Of a stretch of 64,000 bases of DNA, positions 9,539-18,498 are shown one piece after another. The DNA comes from Rhodospirillaceae bacterium (lineage in GTDB: Bacteria; Pseudomonadota; Alphaproteobacteria; Rhodospirillales; Rhodospirillaceae), in assembly GCA_029245025.1 (NCBI GenBank), contig JAQWQC010000006.1, positions 496,001 through 560,000 of the forward strand, in the 5' to 3' direction. The position numbers were made by a program, and so were the translations under genes. Under the pieces are notes generated by a model. That model was given only the letters and a program-made list of their open reading frames with translations, was not told the DNA's origin and searched no databases. The first letter of the stretch is position 1. Each line of letters begins with the position of its first letter.

Positions 9539-10262
9539 GCTCCTTCACCGCGCGGACAAAAATATAGTCGCCCTTTGTGGAACGGTTTAGCAGAAACAGA
9601 CCATAAAGGATGTGGCAGATGGTTTTCCGTATCAAACCAAAGCGCCCCATGGTGCCTTTGTTGTCCATCATATCGAGTAGGTCGCGATAAAGTGGTGAAT
9701 AGAACGGCCAGCCCCAGGCCACGACGCGCTCAATTTTCAAACCTGCGGACTCTATCTTGCGTTCAAGTTCATGTGGCGCGTAATTTCGCACATGGCCAAC
9801 TTGGCGCTCAAAGTTCCGCATGCGGCCTTGTAAGGTTGAAATAATCAAACGGCCGCCGGGTGCGGTCATCGCCGCCATGTTCCGGATGGCCGTCGCGTCA
9901 TCGGCGATATGTTCAACCACATCCGCCGACACCACCAGATCAAAGGTTTCAGGGAGCGCGTTTGTCGCAACGTCACAGTTTTTAAAGGACGCAGACGGAA
10001 CGACTTTCTCCGCTAGAGCAATGGCGTGGTCTGACACCTCAAGGCCTGTGCCGATAGCGTTCGAATGTTCTTTCATCAGTGCGCTTAACAAGGAACCTTC
10101 GCCACACCCGACATCAAGGATAGATCTTGGTGAAAGGTCAGCACTTAACGACGTAAATATCCGGCGGCTATGACGGGCCATCGGCCCATAGAGACGCGTA
10201 TCATTCCAACCGGCAGCCCAAAGATCATTGTAGGCCTCGGCACTGATTGGTGTTGCGATCAC
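9525..10262 (-). CDS. Class I SAM-dependent methyltransferase
   Basis: 245 residues. SAM motif I is ILDVGCGEGSLLS (about 48-60), motif II-like DLVVSADVVEHI follows, and MTAPGGRLIISTLQ is the post-core motif of the Methyltransf_11/UbiG-like group. The C-terminal part is hydrophobic (ICHILYGLFLLNRS), suggesting membrane association. It starts with GTG that overlaps the upstream glycosyltransferase stop (GTGA), and its end overlaps the LegB-type gene, so all three form one operon. It probably methylates a glycan or lipid-linked intermediate (inference from context). Confidence 0.85.
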   Translation of the reverse strand: MIATPISAEAYNDLWAAGWNDTRLYGPMARHSRRIFTSLSADLSPRSILDVGCGEGSLLSALMKEHSNAIGTGLEVSDHAIALAEKVVPSASFKNCDVATNALPETFDLVVSADVVEHIADDATAIRNMAAMTAPGGRLIISTLQGRMRNFERQVGHVRNYAPHELERKIESAGLKIERVVAWGWPFYSPLYRDLLDMMDNKGTMGRFGLIRKTICHILYGLFLLNRSTKGDYIFVRAVKEHENG

Positions 10263-11458
10263 GCGTCAGTGCTTTCTTCTGAGAGTTCGTCGGGTTCCTC
10301 AATGCCGCCAGCTTCGCACAACAAAGAGAGGTAAGAGTCGGCGGCAAAGGTCCAGCTGTAACGCTGTTCTGCACGTTTACGGGACGCCTGACCTAATTCA
10401 AAAGTACGGTCGCGATCTTCGATGATGATCCGTAGGGCGTGTGCCAAGGCATCGGCATCTTCCGGCGGCACCAAGAAGCCGGTTTCACCATCGATGACAA
10501 CTTCATCAACACCGGCGACTTTACTCCCAACCACCAGCAACCCGGCGGCCATCGCCTCCAACATGGCGTTAGGCATGCCTTCATCGCGCGATGGCAAAAC
10601 AAACACATCGGCTTGCTCGTAAATGGCAGGGAGGTGATCGCGCTCCAGCCACCCCCTAAATACAATGCGATCAGCCAACCGAAGGCGATGCGCTGCTAAT
10701 GCAAGTTCATCTTTGAGCGGTCCTTCACCGGCTATGGTCAGGGTCCAATCCGTATGGCCTTTCATCGTCGCAAGTGCACGAAACAGAACATCTATGCCTT
10801 TTTGGTTGACCAGGCGCCCCACAAACAGAAGGCGTAATGGACCTTCAAGTGTCGGCACTTTGGGTGGGTCGACTGCGTCGAGGTCGGCGCCGGCCGGGAT
10901 CATATCAATGTCGATGTCTGGCGCATGATGCCGCGCTAAGCTGGCCAGGCCATTGGAGTTGGCGACCACCGCGTTGGCCGCGCGCCAAATGCGCGTTATC
11001 AATCTACCGGTCAGGCGGTGATACAGCGCCATTTCCTCTCCCATAAAGCCTGGGACATCGCCACCTTGTAGGGACACCACGTAGGGCAAACCCAGTCGCT
11101 GTTTAAGCCACCAGCCAATAGGACCGCTTGGCAAACCAAAAAACACCAACGCGGCGTCCGCCTTGATCTGGCGAGCAAGCCCAGGCGCCGTCAATAAAGC
11201 ATGGGCCATAAACATTAGCATTTCAGGGATTGAGCACCTGTCTTGTCGCTGGCGCGCGGCCCAAATCCGATAGACTTGGACCCCGCGATCATTCTCCCAC
11301 CGAGGCAGTCGGCCTTGGGCCGCGGTCAGCACTGTAACTTTCGCGCCTCGCTTAACCAGCGCCCGGCCGATCTGTTGAGTCGCGTTTCCGCCCCCCCCGC
11401 CAACGGGTGGATACTCATAGTTTATAAACAGGAAGTTTGGGGGTCGCGGCGCGGTCAT
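10259..11458 (-). CDS. Glycosyltransferase family 4
   Basis: 399-residue GT-B glycosyltransferase. The N-terminal domain opens with NFLFINYEYPPVGGGGGNAT, the Gly-rich acceptor-side loop typical of GT4. The C-terminal domain has RLLFVGRLVNQKGIDVLF and the nucleotide-sugar EX7E region PSRDEGMPNAMLEAMAAG. It probably adds a hexose to a lipid-linked or surface glycan at the cytoplasmic face. First gene of the operon with the methyltransferase and LegB-type dehydratase; divergent from the UPF0104 membrane protein 110 bases away. Donor and acceptor cannot be told from the sequence. Confidence 0.9.
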   Translation of the reverse strand: MTAPRPPNFLFINYEYPPVGGGGGNATQQIGRALVKRGAKVTVLTAAQGRLPRWENDRGVQVYRIWAARQRQDRCSIPEMLMFMAHALLTAPGLARQIKADAALVFFGLPSGPIGWWLKQRLGLPYVVSLQGGDVPGFMGEEMALYHRLTGRLITRIWRAANAVVANSNGLASLARHHAPDIDIDMIPAGADLDAVDPPKVPTLEGPLRLLFVGRLVNQKGIDVLFRALATMKGHTDWTLTIAGEGPLKDELALAAHRLRLADRIVFRGWLERDHLPAIYEQADVFVLPSRDEGMPNAMLEAMAAGLLVVGSKVAGVDEVVIDGETGFLVPPEDADALAHALRIIIEDRDRTFELGQASRKRAEQRYSWTFAADSYLSLLCEAGGIEEPDELSEESTDA

Positions 11459-11568
11459 AGCCTTCTTGGGGTTACTGGTTGTCGCGCGAGGCGTTGTCGC
11501 GGCGGAGGTAGCAGACTATACCCGACTTACTCAAGCGCGAAGGCTCAAAGGCGAAGGCAATTAAAGAG

Positions 11569-12465
11569 ATGTGGTCAAACCGGGCGGTTATCTTTGCTTT
11601 AAAGTTTGGGATCAGCGCAGCCTTACTTGCTTTTGTGCTCCGGCGGCTGGATTTAGGCGCTGTTGGAGACGCCCTGTCCCGCCTGACGCCAGAGACAATT
11701 CTTGTCGCAGCGGGCATTTACCTGCTCGCCCATACCGTAAACGGCGTCAAGCTCCAGGTGCTGATGTCTGACCGGCCTTTGGTGGATATGGTGCGCTACA
11801 CCTTCGTCGCCCTGTATTACGGCACAGTCCTTCCCGGTCAGCTGCTGGGTGACGCTGTGAAAGCCTATCGCCTGGTGCGCCCGGGGGATGATGGCGCGGC
11901 TGTGGTCGCAGCAGTGGTGGTTGATAAGATCACGGGCTTAGCTGCGCTTGTGCTGATTACAGGGTTGGCTCTGTTGATTGATCCGCGCGGTTTTCCCGAC
12001 GCGTTTCCAGCGTTGTCCTTTGCCCTGTTGGCCGGTTTGGTCCTCGCCCTTCTGCTGCCATTGGTGGTGCCAAATTTCCCCAACATTCTGGACAATGCGC
12101 TCGGTCGATTTCTCCGTGCGTGGCATGCATCGGCTCAAGATTGGGGGCAGCTATTCGCGTCCCTCATTGCCGGAATTGCATTTCAAATCTTGGCTGTGAT
12201 TGTTATTGCCTACATTGGGACAGGCATGGAAATTAGTTTGTCTTTCCCAGCATGGATTACGGTCGTTGGATTGGTTTCTCTGGTTCTTATGCTGCCAGTG
12301 ACCATCGCGGGTATTGGTTTGCGTGAAGGCGGCCTGGTTGTGTTGTTGGGATTTGTCGGTGTTGCGCCGGCCGACGCCGTGGCGCTTTCATTTGCGCTGC
12401 TCGGGTATACCTTGCTCGGTGCTATTGTCGGCGCGGTCGCAGATTTAAAAAGAAAAAAGCCGTAA
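11569..12465 (+). CDS. LPG-synthase-TM / UPF0104 family flippase-like membrane protein
   Basis: 298-residue polytopic membrane protein with about eight helices. It carries the family landmarks YYGTVLPGQLLGDAVKAYRL near residue 85 and VTIAGIGLREGGLVVLLG near the C-terminus, both typical of the lysylphosphatidylglycerol synthase TM domain (YbhN/AglD2-like). It lacks the LPG synthetase catalytic domain. Members beside glycosyltransferases are thought to move lipid-linked intermediates or support glycan export; that is inference here. It is divergent from the GT4 gene and its stop is 2 bases from that of the convergent double hydrolase. Confidence 0.85.
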   Translation: MWSNRAVIFALKFGISAALLAFVLRRLDLGAVGDALSRLTPETILVAAGIYLLAHTVNGVKLQVLMSDRPLVDMVRYTFVALYYGTVLPGQLLGDAVKAYRLVRPGDDGAAVVAAVVVDKITGLAALVLITGLALLIDPRGFPDAFPALSFALLAGLVLALLLPLVVPNFPNILDNALGRFLRAWHASAQDWGQLFASLIAGIAFQILAVIVIAYIGTGMEISLSFPAWITVVGLVSLVLMLPVTIAGIGLREGGLVVLLGFVGVAPADAVALSFALLGYTLLGAIVGAVADLKRKKP

Positions 12466-12467
12466 AC

Positions 12468-14123
12468 CTAAGTCGACAAGAACTCATTCATGGTTGGTGT
12501 CGGCGCATGCTTTTGATCAGAAAGAAGAAGGTCAACGCTGGGCAAAGCATCTACTGTTTTCTGGGCGTCGAGTGCTAGCCTGTCCCCGGACGTACCAAAG
12601 ACCATGACGGGCTGGGATACTGATTGTAGCAGGGACCCATGATCATCACTTAATGTTGCACGCATGTAATCGCCATAAGTCAAGCGCCCCTTAAGCCACG
12701 CCACCAACTGCGTCTGCAACGCCTCAGGTTCGATGTCTGGTTCGATGTCTCTCACGCCGGTAGCTGTTCGATCATACCAGGGCCAAAATAAAGCGGCGTC
12801 TCGTAAAATATGCCAGGCGGTCAGGAAGTGGGTTCCATCCCATCGCGCCTCAATGGGTGGTGCGACATTGGCAACTAAGTCTTTCCTCATGCCCGTGTCG
12901 GGGAACTCAGGTCGATTAAGAATCAATTTATGAACACGGGCGCTACACTTGCAGGCAACTGAGGCTGCCAAAGTGGCGCCAGCGGTATCGCCATACAGAT
13001 CAAATTCATCAATACAGCACGCGGCCAGTACGTCACAGACATCAGTGGCGAAGGTGTCCAAAGTGGTCTTTGACAATGGATCAGAGTCACCATTTCCAGC
13101 GATATCTAGGGCTAGAACGGGCCGGCTGGACGCAAAGGCGGTCGCTCGGTCGGCGAGCAAAGCAGATGTCTGCCGGCCGCCATGCAGGAGCACCAGGGGC
13201 CGTCCATGGTCTGGTCCACCTCGCCGCACCAAACGCTGCCCCTCATCAATGGGAATTAGTGTCCGGTACAATTGATGCCGATGGGGTGGGTCAGGCGGCT
13301 GGACGAAGGCCTCTCCGGTTTCAACCGACCCCAGCGCAGTGCGAATGGCGTCGAGCTGGGTGTCGAGGGTTGTGTCGACAAATCGAATATTTGAGGGAAG
13401 GTCAGGCAAGCTCCGCTCAATCGCGGTGTGAGAATCCGAATCTGCCGTAACAAAAAAGGTGTCGACTGTTAAGTGTTTCAAAGCATCACGACTGTCGTGC
13501 CCAAAGGCTGCTCTATAGCCCAGCCAGTAATCTGCTGCTGCCATTTTGCCCAACACAACATCATGCAAGTAGTCAGCATCCTTCATGCTGGTGTAAAGGC
13601 GATTTGCTTTGTGAGGTTGGTACCAAGGCCAGAAAAGTAGTTGATCACGCGTATGCTGCCAGGCCCATGCCAGGTGACCACCATCTGCGGTTGGCTCGAA
13701 ACGCGGAGCGTAATGTTTGATTCGGTCGTGGGCGATCGCTTGAGTGCTCAACGACAGACCATCTAAAACCAGGGCGGCAACACGGCGTGGGGCGCGGCGG
13801 GCAATCTCTACGGCGATATTCGCGCCCGTGTGAGAGCCATAGAGAGGTGCGCGGTCAATACCCAGCGCGTCCAACGCCGCAATTACAGCGTCAGCATAGT
13901 CAGCCATTTGGGGTGCTGACTGCGGAAGAGGGTCCGATTCGCCATATCCCGGTGTATCGAGCGCGATCAATGTGTAGCGGTCCGCGAGAGACAGGAGTTC
14001 TGGCAGAACAAAAGCGGATGACTGGGGGCTGACATGAAACAGCACAAAGGGGGGGCCGGATCCGGCGCGCCTGTAATGAACTTCGCGCTCACCGACTCGG
14101 ACAAAATGACGCGTGATTTTCAT
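12468..14123 (-). CDS. Tandem fusion of two alpha/beta-hydrolase domains, both lacking the nucleophile Ser
   Basis: 551 residues made of two alpha/beta-hydrolase units (about 1-275 and 290-551). Unit 1 is a relative of the pair at 4551-6178: FHVSPQSS, DTPGYGESDP and elbow GSHTG, with His98 in place of Ser; the usual C-terminal catalytic His is not evident. Unit 2 has VLLHGGRQTS, DIAGNGDSDPL and the elbow GDTAG, with Thr380 in place of Ser; a late His in SDQKHAPTP may be the catalytic-type His. I chose ATG 14123 (GGGAGC upstream) over 14138. It is a single gene, convergent with the UPF0104 gene. Possibly an enzyme plus a regulatory half; reaction unknown. Confidence 0.82.
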   Translation of the reverse strand: MKITRHFVRVGEREVHYRRAGSGPPFVLFHVSPQSSAFVLPELLSLADRYTLIALDTPGYGESDPLPQSAPQMADYADAVIAALDALGIDRAPLYGSHTGANIAVEIARRAPRRVAALVLDGLSLSTQAIAHDRIKHYAPRFEPTADGGHLAWAWQHTRDQLLFWPWYQPHKANRLYTSMKDADYLHDVVLGKMAAADYWLGYRAAFGHDSRDALKHLTVDTFFVTADSDSHTAIERSLPDLPSNIRFVDTTLDTQLDAIRTALGSVETGEAFVQPPDPPHRHQLYRTLIPIDEGQRLVRRGGPDHGRPLVLLHGGRQTSALLADRATAFASSRPVLALDIAGNGDSDPLSKTTLDTFATDVCDVLAACCIDEFDLYGDTAGATLAASVACKCSARVHKLILNRPEFPDTGMRKDLVANVAPPIEARWDGTHFLTAWHILRDAALFWPWYDRTATGVRDIEPDIEPEALQTQLVAWLKGRLTYGDYMRATLSDDHGSLLQSVSQPVMVFGTSGDRLALDAQKTVDALPSVDLLLSDQKHAPTPTMNEFLST

Positions 14124-14367
14124 CAAAATTGCTCCCAATGCCGGTGTCGACCGGCGCGTTTTCTTATAAGTTTACTGGTACGAACAGCTACCGCGCGAGT
14201 CAACGTAGTGCTGCCGACTCGCGTTCAATTAAGGGACGGCATTCTGTCTGAGTCCATTTTGTCCGTATGTCTAACGACCGCACAAAAATAAAACCCGAGC
14301 GTTCTGAAGCAAATTGCCTTACATACCTCCCTCACTACCTAAATATAGATTCTAAGGAGAGATTTTC

Positions 14368-14589
14368 GTGAGCGCTCATAAATTTAAAGTCGGGCAGCGT
14401 GTTAAATTTGATGCCCCTTCACTCAGGCTCACGACACGGGTGGCAGACCCGGACGCCCCTAAGGAAAACTACGAAATCATGCAGCTTCTCCCACCTACAG
14501 GGTCAGACCTGCAATACCGCATTCGGGGTGGCGCCATTGGTCAGCATCGGGTTGTAACCGAATCTGAAATCGATTTGGTGTCTCAGTAA
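14368..14589 (+). CDS. Conserved-looking 73-residue hypothetical protein
   Basis: GTG start with a strong ribosome site (AAGGAGAG, 7 bases upstream). The product is a small basic protein: HKFKVGQRVKFDAPSL, a central YEIMQLLPPTG, then YRIRGG and QHRVVTESEIDLV. This resembles short beta-rich proteins found widely in Alphaproteobacteria, but I cannot assign a domain name. No signal peptide or membrane segment. It stands alone between the double hydrolase gene (divergent, 244 bases away) and the convergent methyltransferase gene. The 5' gap holds AT-rich sequence likely to be its promoter. Confidence 0.75.
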   Translation: MSAHKFKVGQRVKFDAPSLRLTTRVADPDAPKENYEIMQLLPPTGSDLQYRIRGGAIGQHRVVTESEIDLVSQ

Positions 14590-14610
14590 GCCCACGCTTG
14601 ATCACACGGG

Positions 14611-15525
14611 TTAGGGCGCAGGCCCTTTACGCACCGTTATAATTAGTGGCGTCCAGCCCTGAAGGGCGACTACTGTTTCAGCGGCAAGCCGGTTCAGTTT
14701 TAGTGTCACGGCGAGCTTGACCAACAGACCGACTTTTCCCAATGCCATCCATTGCCCGACGGCGCCGTCACGCATGCGTTCGCGAAAGACGTCCTGACCG
14801 AGGCCAACAATTTCGATTGGCATGGTGTGGGCAATCTCGACCAAATGACGGCGGGCCCAAATCGGGTTCACTTCAGTTCTGATGGTCGCGGCAAAAGCGG
14901 GGTCTTTGCCGTAAACAGTTTTCATCCACCAGCAGAAAAACCGATTGGACAAGATGGGCGGGTGAAAAGCGGCGTAATGTCCATCAAAATAGGACAAATA
15001 ATTCGGGCATACGATCTGTAGTATGCCGCCGGGTTTAAGGACGCGCAGACCTTCGCGTAGAACCTGGGCCGGGTCGGCAGTGTGTTCCAAGACGTTCGAC
15101 GAATAAACGATATCAAAGTGATCGGTGTCGAAGGGTAAGTCTTCTCCAGTGGCTCCGACGATCCGGCCGGGGTCTAACCCGTTGGCTGCAATCAAGTCTC
15201 TGGCAATGGCTGCTGACTCGCCAAACCCTTCACCCTCCGGTTCAACGGCAGTGCCATCTATTCCAAACCGTTTAGACCACACGATGTGAGTGACGCCACA
15301 CCCGGCACCGATCTCTAAGACGCGTTTGTTTTCGAGGGCCGTCACTCGCTGCAAAACCGTAGCGGCTTCAAGGGCCCGCTTCGGGTCTAACGTGTCGGCG
15401 GCAAACTGATTGGGGTCAAGTCCTTGGACCGGCTCGAAATAAGCGCCCTGGCTATCCCGGATACGAGTGAACGCGTCTTCGGTAATACGGCAATCTTCTG
15501 TCGAAAGAGACTCAGCTGATGTCAT
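14611..15525 (-). CDS. SAM-dependent methyltransferase of glycan cluster
   Basis: 304-residue class I methyltransferase. The SAM site is NKRVLEIGAGCGVTHIVW, followed by FDIVYSSNVLEHTADPAQVL and VLKPGGILQIVCPNYLS. A hydrophobic C-terminal stretch (LLVKLAVTLKLNRLA) may contact the membrane. The start ATG 15525 overlaps the asparagine-synthase stop (ATGA), so I reject the longer frame from 15567. Last gene of the GT2-asnB-methyltransferase operon. The target is probably a surface glycan or its lipid carrier (inference). Confidence 0.83.
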   Translation of the reverse strand: MTSAESLSTEDCRITEDAFTRIRDSQGAYFEPVQGLDPNQFAADTLDPKRALEAATVLQRVTALENKRVLEIGAGCGVTHIVWSKRFGIDGTAVEPEGEGFGESAAIARDLIAANGLDPGRIVGATGEDLPFDTDHFDIVYSSNVLEHTADPAQVLREGLRVLKPGGILQIVCPNYLSYFDGHYAAFHPPILSNRFFCWWMKTVYGKDPAFAATIRTEVNPIWARRHLVEIAHTMPIEIVGLGQDVFRERMRDGAVGQWMALGKVGLLVKLAVTLKLNRLAAETVVALQGWTPLIITVRKGPAP

Positions 15526-17375
15526 TGCGTTGATCTCAAGCCGTGGGCGAGCGACATCCAGCACCAAAGTGCCGCGCGCTCATCGCGCTGCCCCGATTTG
15601 TGACTTTGCCAACGACCCTGCAACCAAACTGGATTGGTAAAAGGCACCGCCGCTTCGGGCGGCTCCATGCTGCGAAGCCATCGGGATAAAGGAATACCGA
15701 AGCCTTTCTTTTTGCGATTCAAAATATCCGACGGTAAACGATCGCGCAACGCGCGTTTGAGCAACCACTTCGTGGTCCGACCTTTCAGCTTCACGTGCCA
15801 TGGCAAACGCTGAGCAAATTCTGCCACGCCATTAGAAAGAAACGGACTGCGCACTTCGAGACCAACGGCCATGCTTGCGCGGTCCGTTTTGGTCAGAATT
15901 CCATCGGGTAGATAGTACCGCGTGTAAAAGTCGAGGGTCTTGTCGACGAGATGAGGGCTTGGGCAGGTATCCCAAGCCTCAATAGCTTCGCTATAAAGTT
16001 CTTCCGTTGTGACGGGCGTGTTGAATAGATCGTTGATGTCATCGGGGCTCAGTGCGCCAAGCCAACGCGGGTTCCATTGGGTTGGTGGATGCTTCAATCC
16101 ACGCAGCCCGCGGTTCAAAACAAAATCAAAACTCATGTTGCTATCAGAGCGCGGTAGCCACCCGGCCATATATCGCACGGCGTTATGTAGAGGCTTTGGC
16201 ACGTATTGGTCATAAACCGCAGCTCGCTTCAGCACCCGGAACGGGTCATACCCGGCGAACAATTCATCCCCCCCGTCTCCAGACAGCACGACGGTCACAT
16301 GCTTGCGCGCAAAGCGGCATAACAAATGTGTTGGGAGTATCGAGGGATCACCATGCGGTTCGTCTAGCCGGGAGAGTAGATCACCCAGTTCACTTTGGGC
16401 GGCATCGAGGTCGCAGATCTCGACATGATGCGTGCTCCCCACCCGTAACGCCATTTCTTCAGCCCAGGGCGATTCATCGAAGCTGGCCTCGCGAAACCCG
16501 ATTGAAAAAGTATTCAAAGACGATGCGGGTTGCACATCTGCTGCGCAGGACAGCACTGCACTGGAATCGATACCGCCGGACAAAAACAGGCCAAGGGGAA
16601 CATCTGCGTCCAACCGGGAGGAGACCGCATTACTAAGCAATGCGTTTAGCTCCGACGCCCAATCATCTTCAGACCCTGATGGCGGCTCTGTGTTGCCCAG
16701 GGAAAACCGCCAATAGGTGCGCGTTTGCATGGCGAGTGTTTTGGCGTCGATGGATAGGGATTGTCCGGGCAAGAGCTTAGACACGCCTTCATAAGGCGTA
16801 TGTGGTGCCGGGAAGAACCCGTGAGAGAAAAATTTTTGTAGCGCAATTTGTGACGGCGCTGAATTCTTTAGTGCAGGGTGCTGCAGGAGTGCGGTGATCT
16901 CAGAGCCGAAGATAATCGCCTCGGGTCTCGCAGCGTAATAGAGTGGTTTCTCGCCAAACCGGTCCCGGGCCAGCGTGATCGTGCTTTTGTTGCGATCGTA
17001 TATTGCTAGGGCAAACATGCCGTCGAGGCGAATAAAGAGATCTTGTCCCCACGCCTTCCAGCCATGAACCAGAACTTCGGTGTCAGCATGATCTGACGTG
17101 AAGTGATGACCGAGCTGTTCTAGTTCCGCACGCAATTCTCGGTGGTTATAGATTAATCCGTTGAAGACCACCGCCACTGTGCCGTCAGCATCCCACATGG
17201 GTTGCTGCCCACCTGCCGGGTCGAGGACGATGAGGCGACGGTGGCCGAGAAAAACCGGAACGTGATGGTCGCGGTAATACCCTTCATCATCCGGACCGCG
17301 ATGTACCAGAGCGGCGGTCATGTCGCGTAGAACGTCTTCGTCGCCGGTGCCGACGAATCCCGCTAGACCGCACAT
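15522..17375 (-). CDS. asnB: Glutamine-dependent asparagine synthase-like amidotransferase
   Basis: 617 residues. The frame opens MCGLAGFVG, so after Met removal Cys2 is the N-terminal nucleophile of the class II glutaminase. The domain continues with HRGPDDEGYY, HRRLIVLD and NGLIYNHRELR. The synthetase domain has the PP-loop LFLSGGIDSSAVLS and SGDGGDELFAGY. Start ATG 17375 is required for the Cys2 position; a TTG 12 bases upstream is rejected. It follows the GT2 gene by 19 bases and overlaps the methyltransferase gene. In surface-polysaccharide loci such paralogues often amidate sugar acids rather than Asp; which applies here is unknown. Confidence 0.9.
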   Translation of the reverse strand: MCGLAGFVGTGDEDVLRDMTAALVHRGPDDEGYYRDHHVPVFLGHRRLIVLDPAGGQQPMWDADGTVAVVFNGLIYNHRELRAELEQLGHHFTSDHADTEVLVHGWKAWGQDLFIRLDGMFALAIYDRNKSTITLARDRFGEKPLYYAARPEAIIFGSEITALLQHPALKNSAPSQIALQKFFSHGFFPAPHTPYEGVSKLLPGQSLSIDAKTLAMQTRTYWRFSLGNTEPPSGSEDDWASELNALLSNAVSSRLDADVPLGLFLSGGIDSSAVLSCAADVQPASSLNTFSIGFREASFDESPWAEEMALRVGSTHHVEICDLDAAQSELGDLLSRLDEPHGDPSILPTHLLCRFARKHVTVVLSGDGGDELFAGYDPFRVLKRAAVYDQYVPKPLHNAVRYMAGWLPRSDSNMSFDFVLNRGLRGLKHPPTQWNPRWLGALSPDDINDLFNTPVTTEELYSEAIEAWDTCPSPHLVDKTLDFYTRYYLPDGILTKTDRASMAVGLEVRSPFLSNGVAEFAQRLPWHVKLKGRTTKWLLKRALRDRLPSDILNRKKKGFGIPLSRWLRSMEPPEAAVPFTNPVWLQGRWQSHKSGQRDERAALWCWMSLAHGLRSTQ

Positions 17376-17394
17376 ACGCAATGGCAAGCAGGCG

Positions 17395-18378
17395 TCACGG
17401 CTGCTCGTCCATATTGATACTGCTGCGCACGGTGTACTGTCGCTTGCCCTGAGACTCGTAATAAACCCGAACCAAAACTTCAGCCAGCAGTCCCATAAGG
17501 ATACACATCACACCGGTGATAAATCCGAGGGTGAACAGCAGTGGCAACGGCGTCTCAACAAAGGACGTCCCGTCGAACCATTTCAAGTACAGCGCCCAAA
17601 GACCCGCAACCAAAGAAATTCCAAAGAACCCAAAACCGACGGTGCCGAAAATATAGATGGGCTTGGCTTCGTATTGGGTGAGAAACTTCACCACTAAAAG
17701 ATCGAGTAAAACTTTAAATACGCGGCTCATGCCATATTTGGACTGACCTCGTTCTCGTGCACGGTGGGTCACAGCTACCTCAGCCACCTTAGCCCCTTGC
17801 CAGTGGGCATAGATTGGCACGAAGCGATGCATCTCACCATACAGCCGGAAATCTTCCAGAACGTCACGCCGGTACGCTTTGAGGGTGCAGCCGTAGTCTT
17901 TTAGTCGAACGCCCGAGACCCAAGAGATGATTGCGTTGGCAATGCGTGATGGAAAAATCCGTGACCAAAACGCATCCTTGCGGTGTTTGCGCCAGCCAGA
18001 TACGACGCCGAAGCCCTCGTCGAGTTTTCTAATCAGGGGGCCGATATCTGCTGGGTCATTTTGTAGGTCGCCGTCCATGGGAACGATGACGTCGCCTTTG
18101 GCGTGATCAATGCCAGCCATCATCGCCGGGGTCTGCCCGACATTACGCTTAAAGCTCAGGGTTTTGAAATTGGTGTTCTGTGACGTTGCCTTGGTTAGCT
18201 GCGCCAAGGTTTCGTCTGTCGATCCATCGTCGACGAAGATCACTTCATAGGGACGATTCAGGCCCTCAAGGGCAGGCGCCAACGCAGCGCACAAAGGCAC
18301 GACATTCTCCCCCTCGTTGAACAGGGGGATGATGACGGATACCAAATCTGAGTCATCGGGAGTATCAGTCTGCGCCAC
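17395..18378 (-). CDS. Glycosyltransferase family 2, DPM1/ArnC-like, with C-terminal membrane anchor
   Basis: 327 residues from a GTG start. The GT-A core shows LVSVIIPLFNEGENVVPLC, IFVDDGSTDETL, the metal-binding MDGDLQND (DXD-like) and HRARERGQSKYG. Two hydrophobic segments follow (FGTVGFGFFGISLVAGLWAL and the TLGFITGVMCILMGLL region). This layout matches polyprenyl-phosphate sugar transferases of the DPM1/ArnC type. A much longer open frame reaches 18867 but runs antisense through the next gene; GTG 18378, just before the conserved N-terminal strand and with AAGGCGA upstream, is the better start. Divergent from the N-acetyl sugar amidotransferase. Confidence 0.87.
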   Translation of the reverse strand: MAQTDTPDDSDLVSVIIPLFNEGENVVPLCAALAPALEGLNRPYEVIFVDDGSTDETLAQLTKATSQNTNFKTLSFKRNVGQTPAMMAGIDHAKGDVIVPMDGDLQNDPADIGPLIRKLDEGFGVVSGWRKHRKDAFWSRIFPSRIANAIISWVSGVRLKDYGCTLKAYRRDVLEDFRLYGEMHRFVPIYAHWQGAKVAEVAVTHRARERGQSKYGMSRVFKVLLDLLVVKFLTQYEAKPIYIFGTVGFGFFGISLVAGLWALYLKWFDGTSFVETPLPLLFTLGFITGVMCILMGLLAEVLVRVYYESQGKRQYTVRSSINMDEQP

Positions 18379-18498
18379 GGAATAGTCGCCTTGTTGCTTA
18401 TGTTCTGCAGACAAGTATGGAAGGTTCTGTACCGCTTGTCCAAGGGCCGTGTTACAAACTAACCAATCACTCTGTCTGCGTCTAACCAAGGCCATTCC

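Noticed and set aside
16052-16636. Open frame of 194 codons antisense to asnB
   Set aside because: Composition is typical of shadow frames and the asnB frame explains the region fully.
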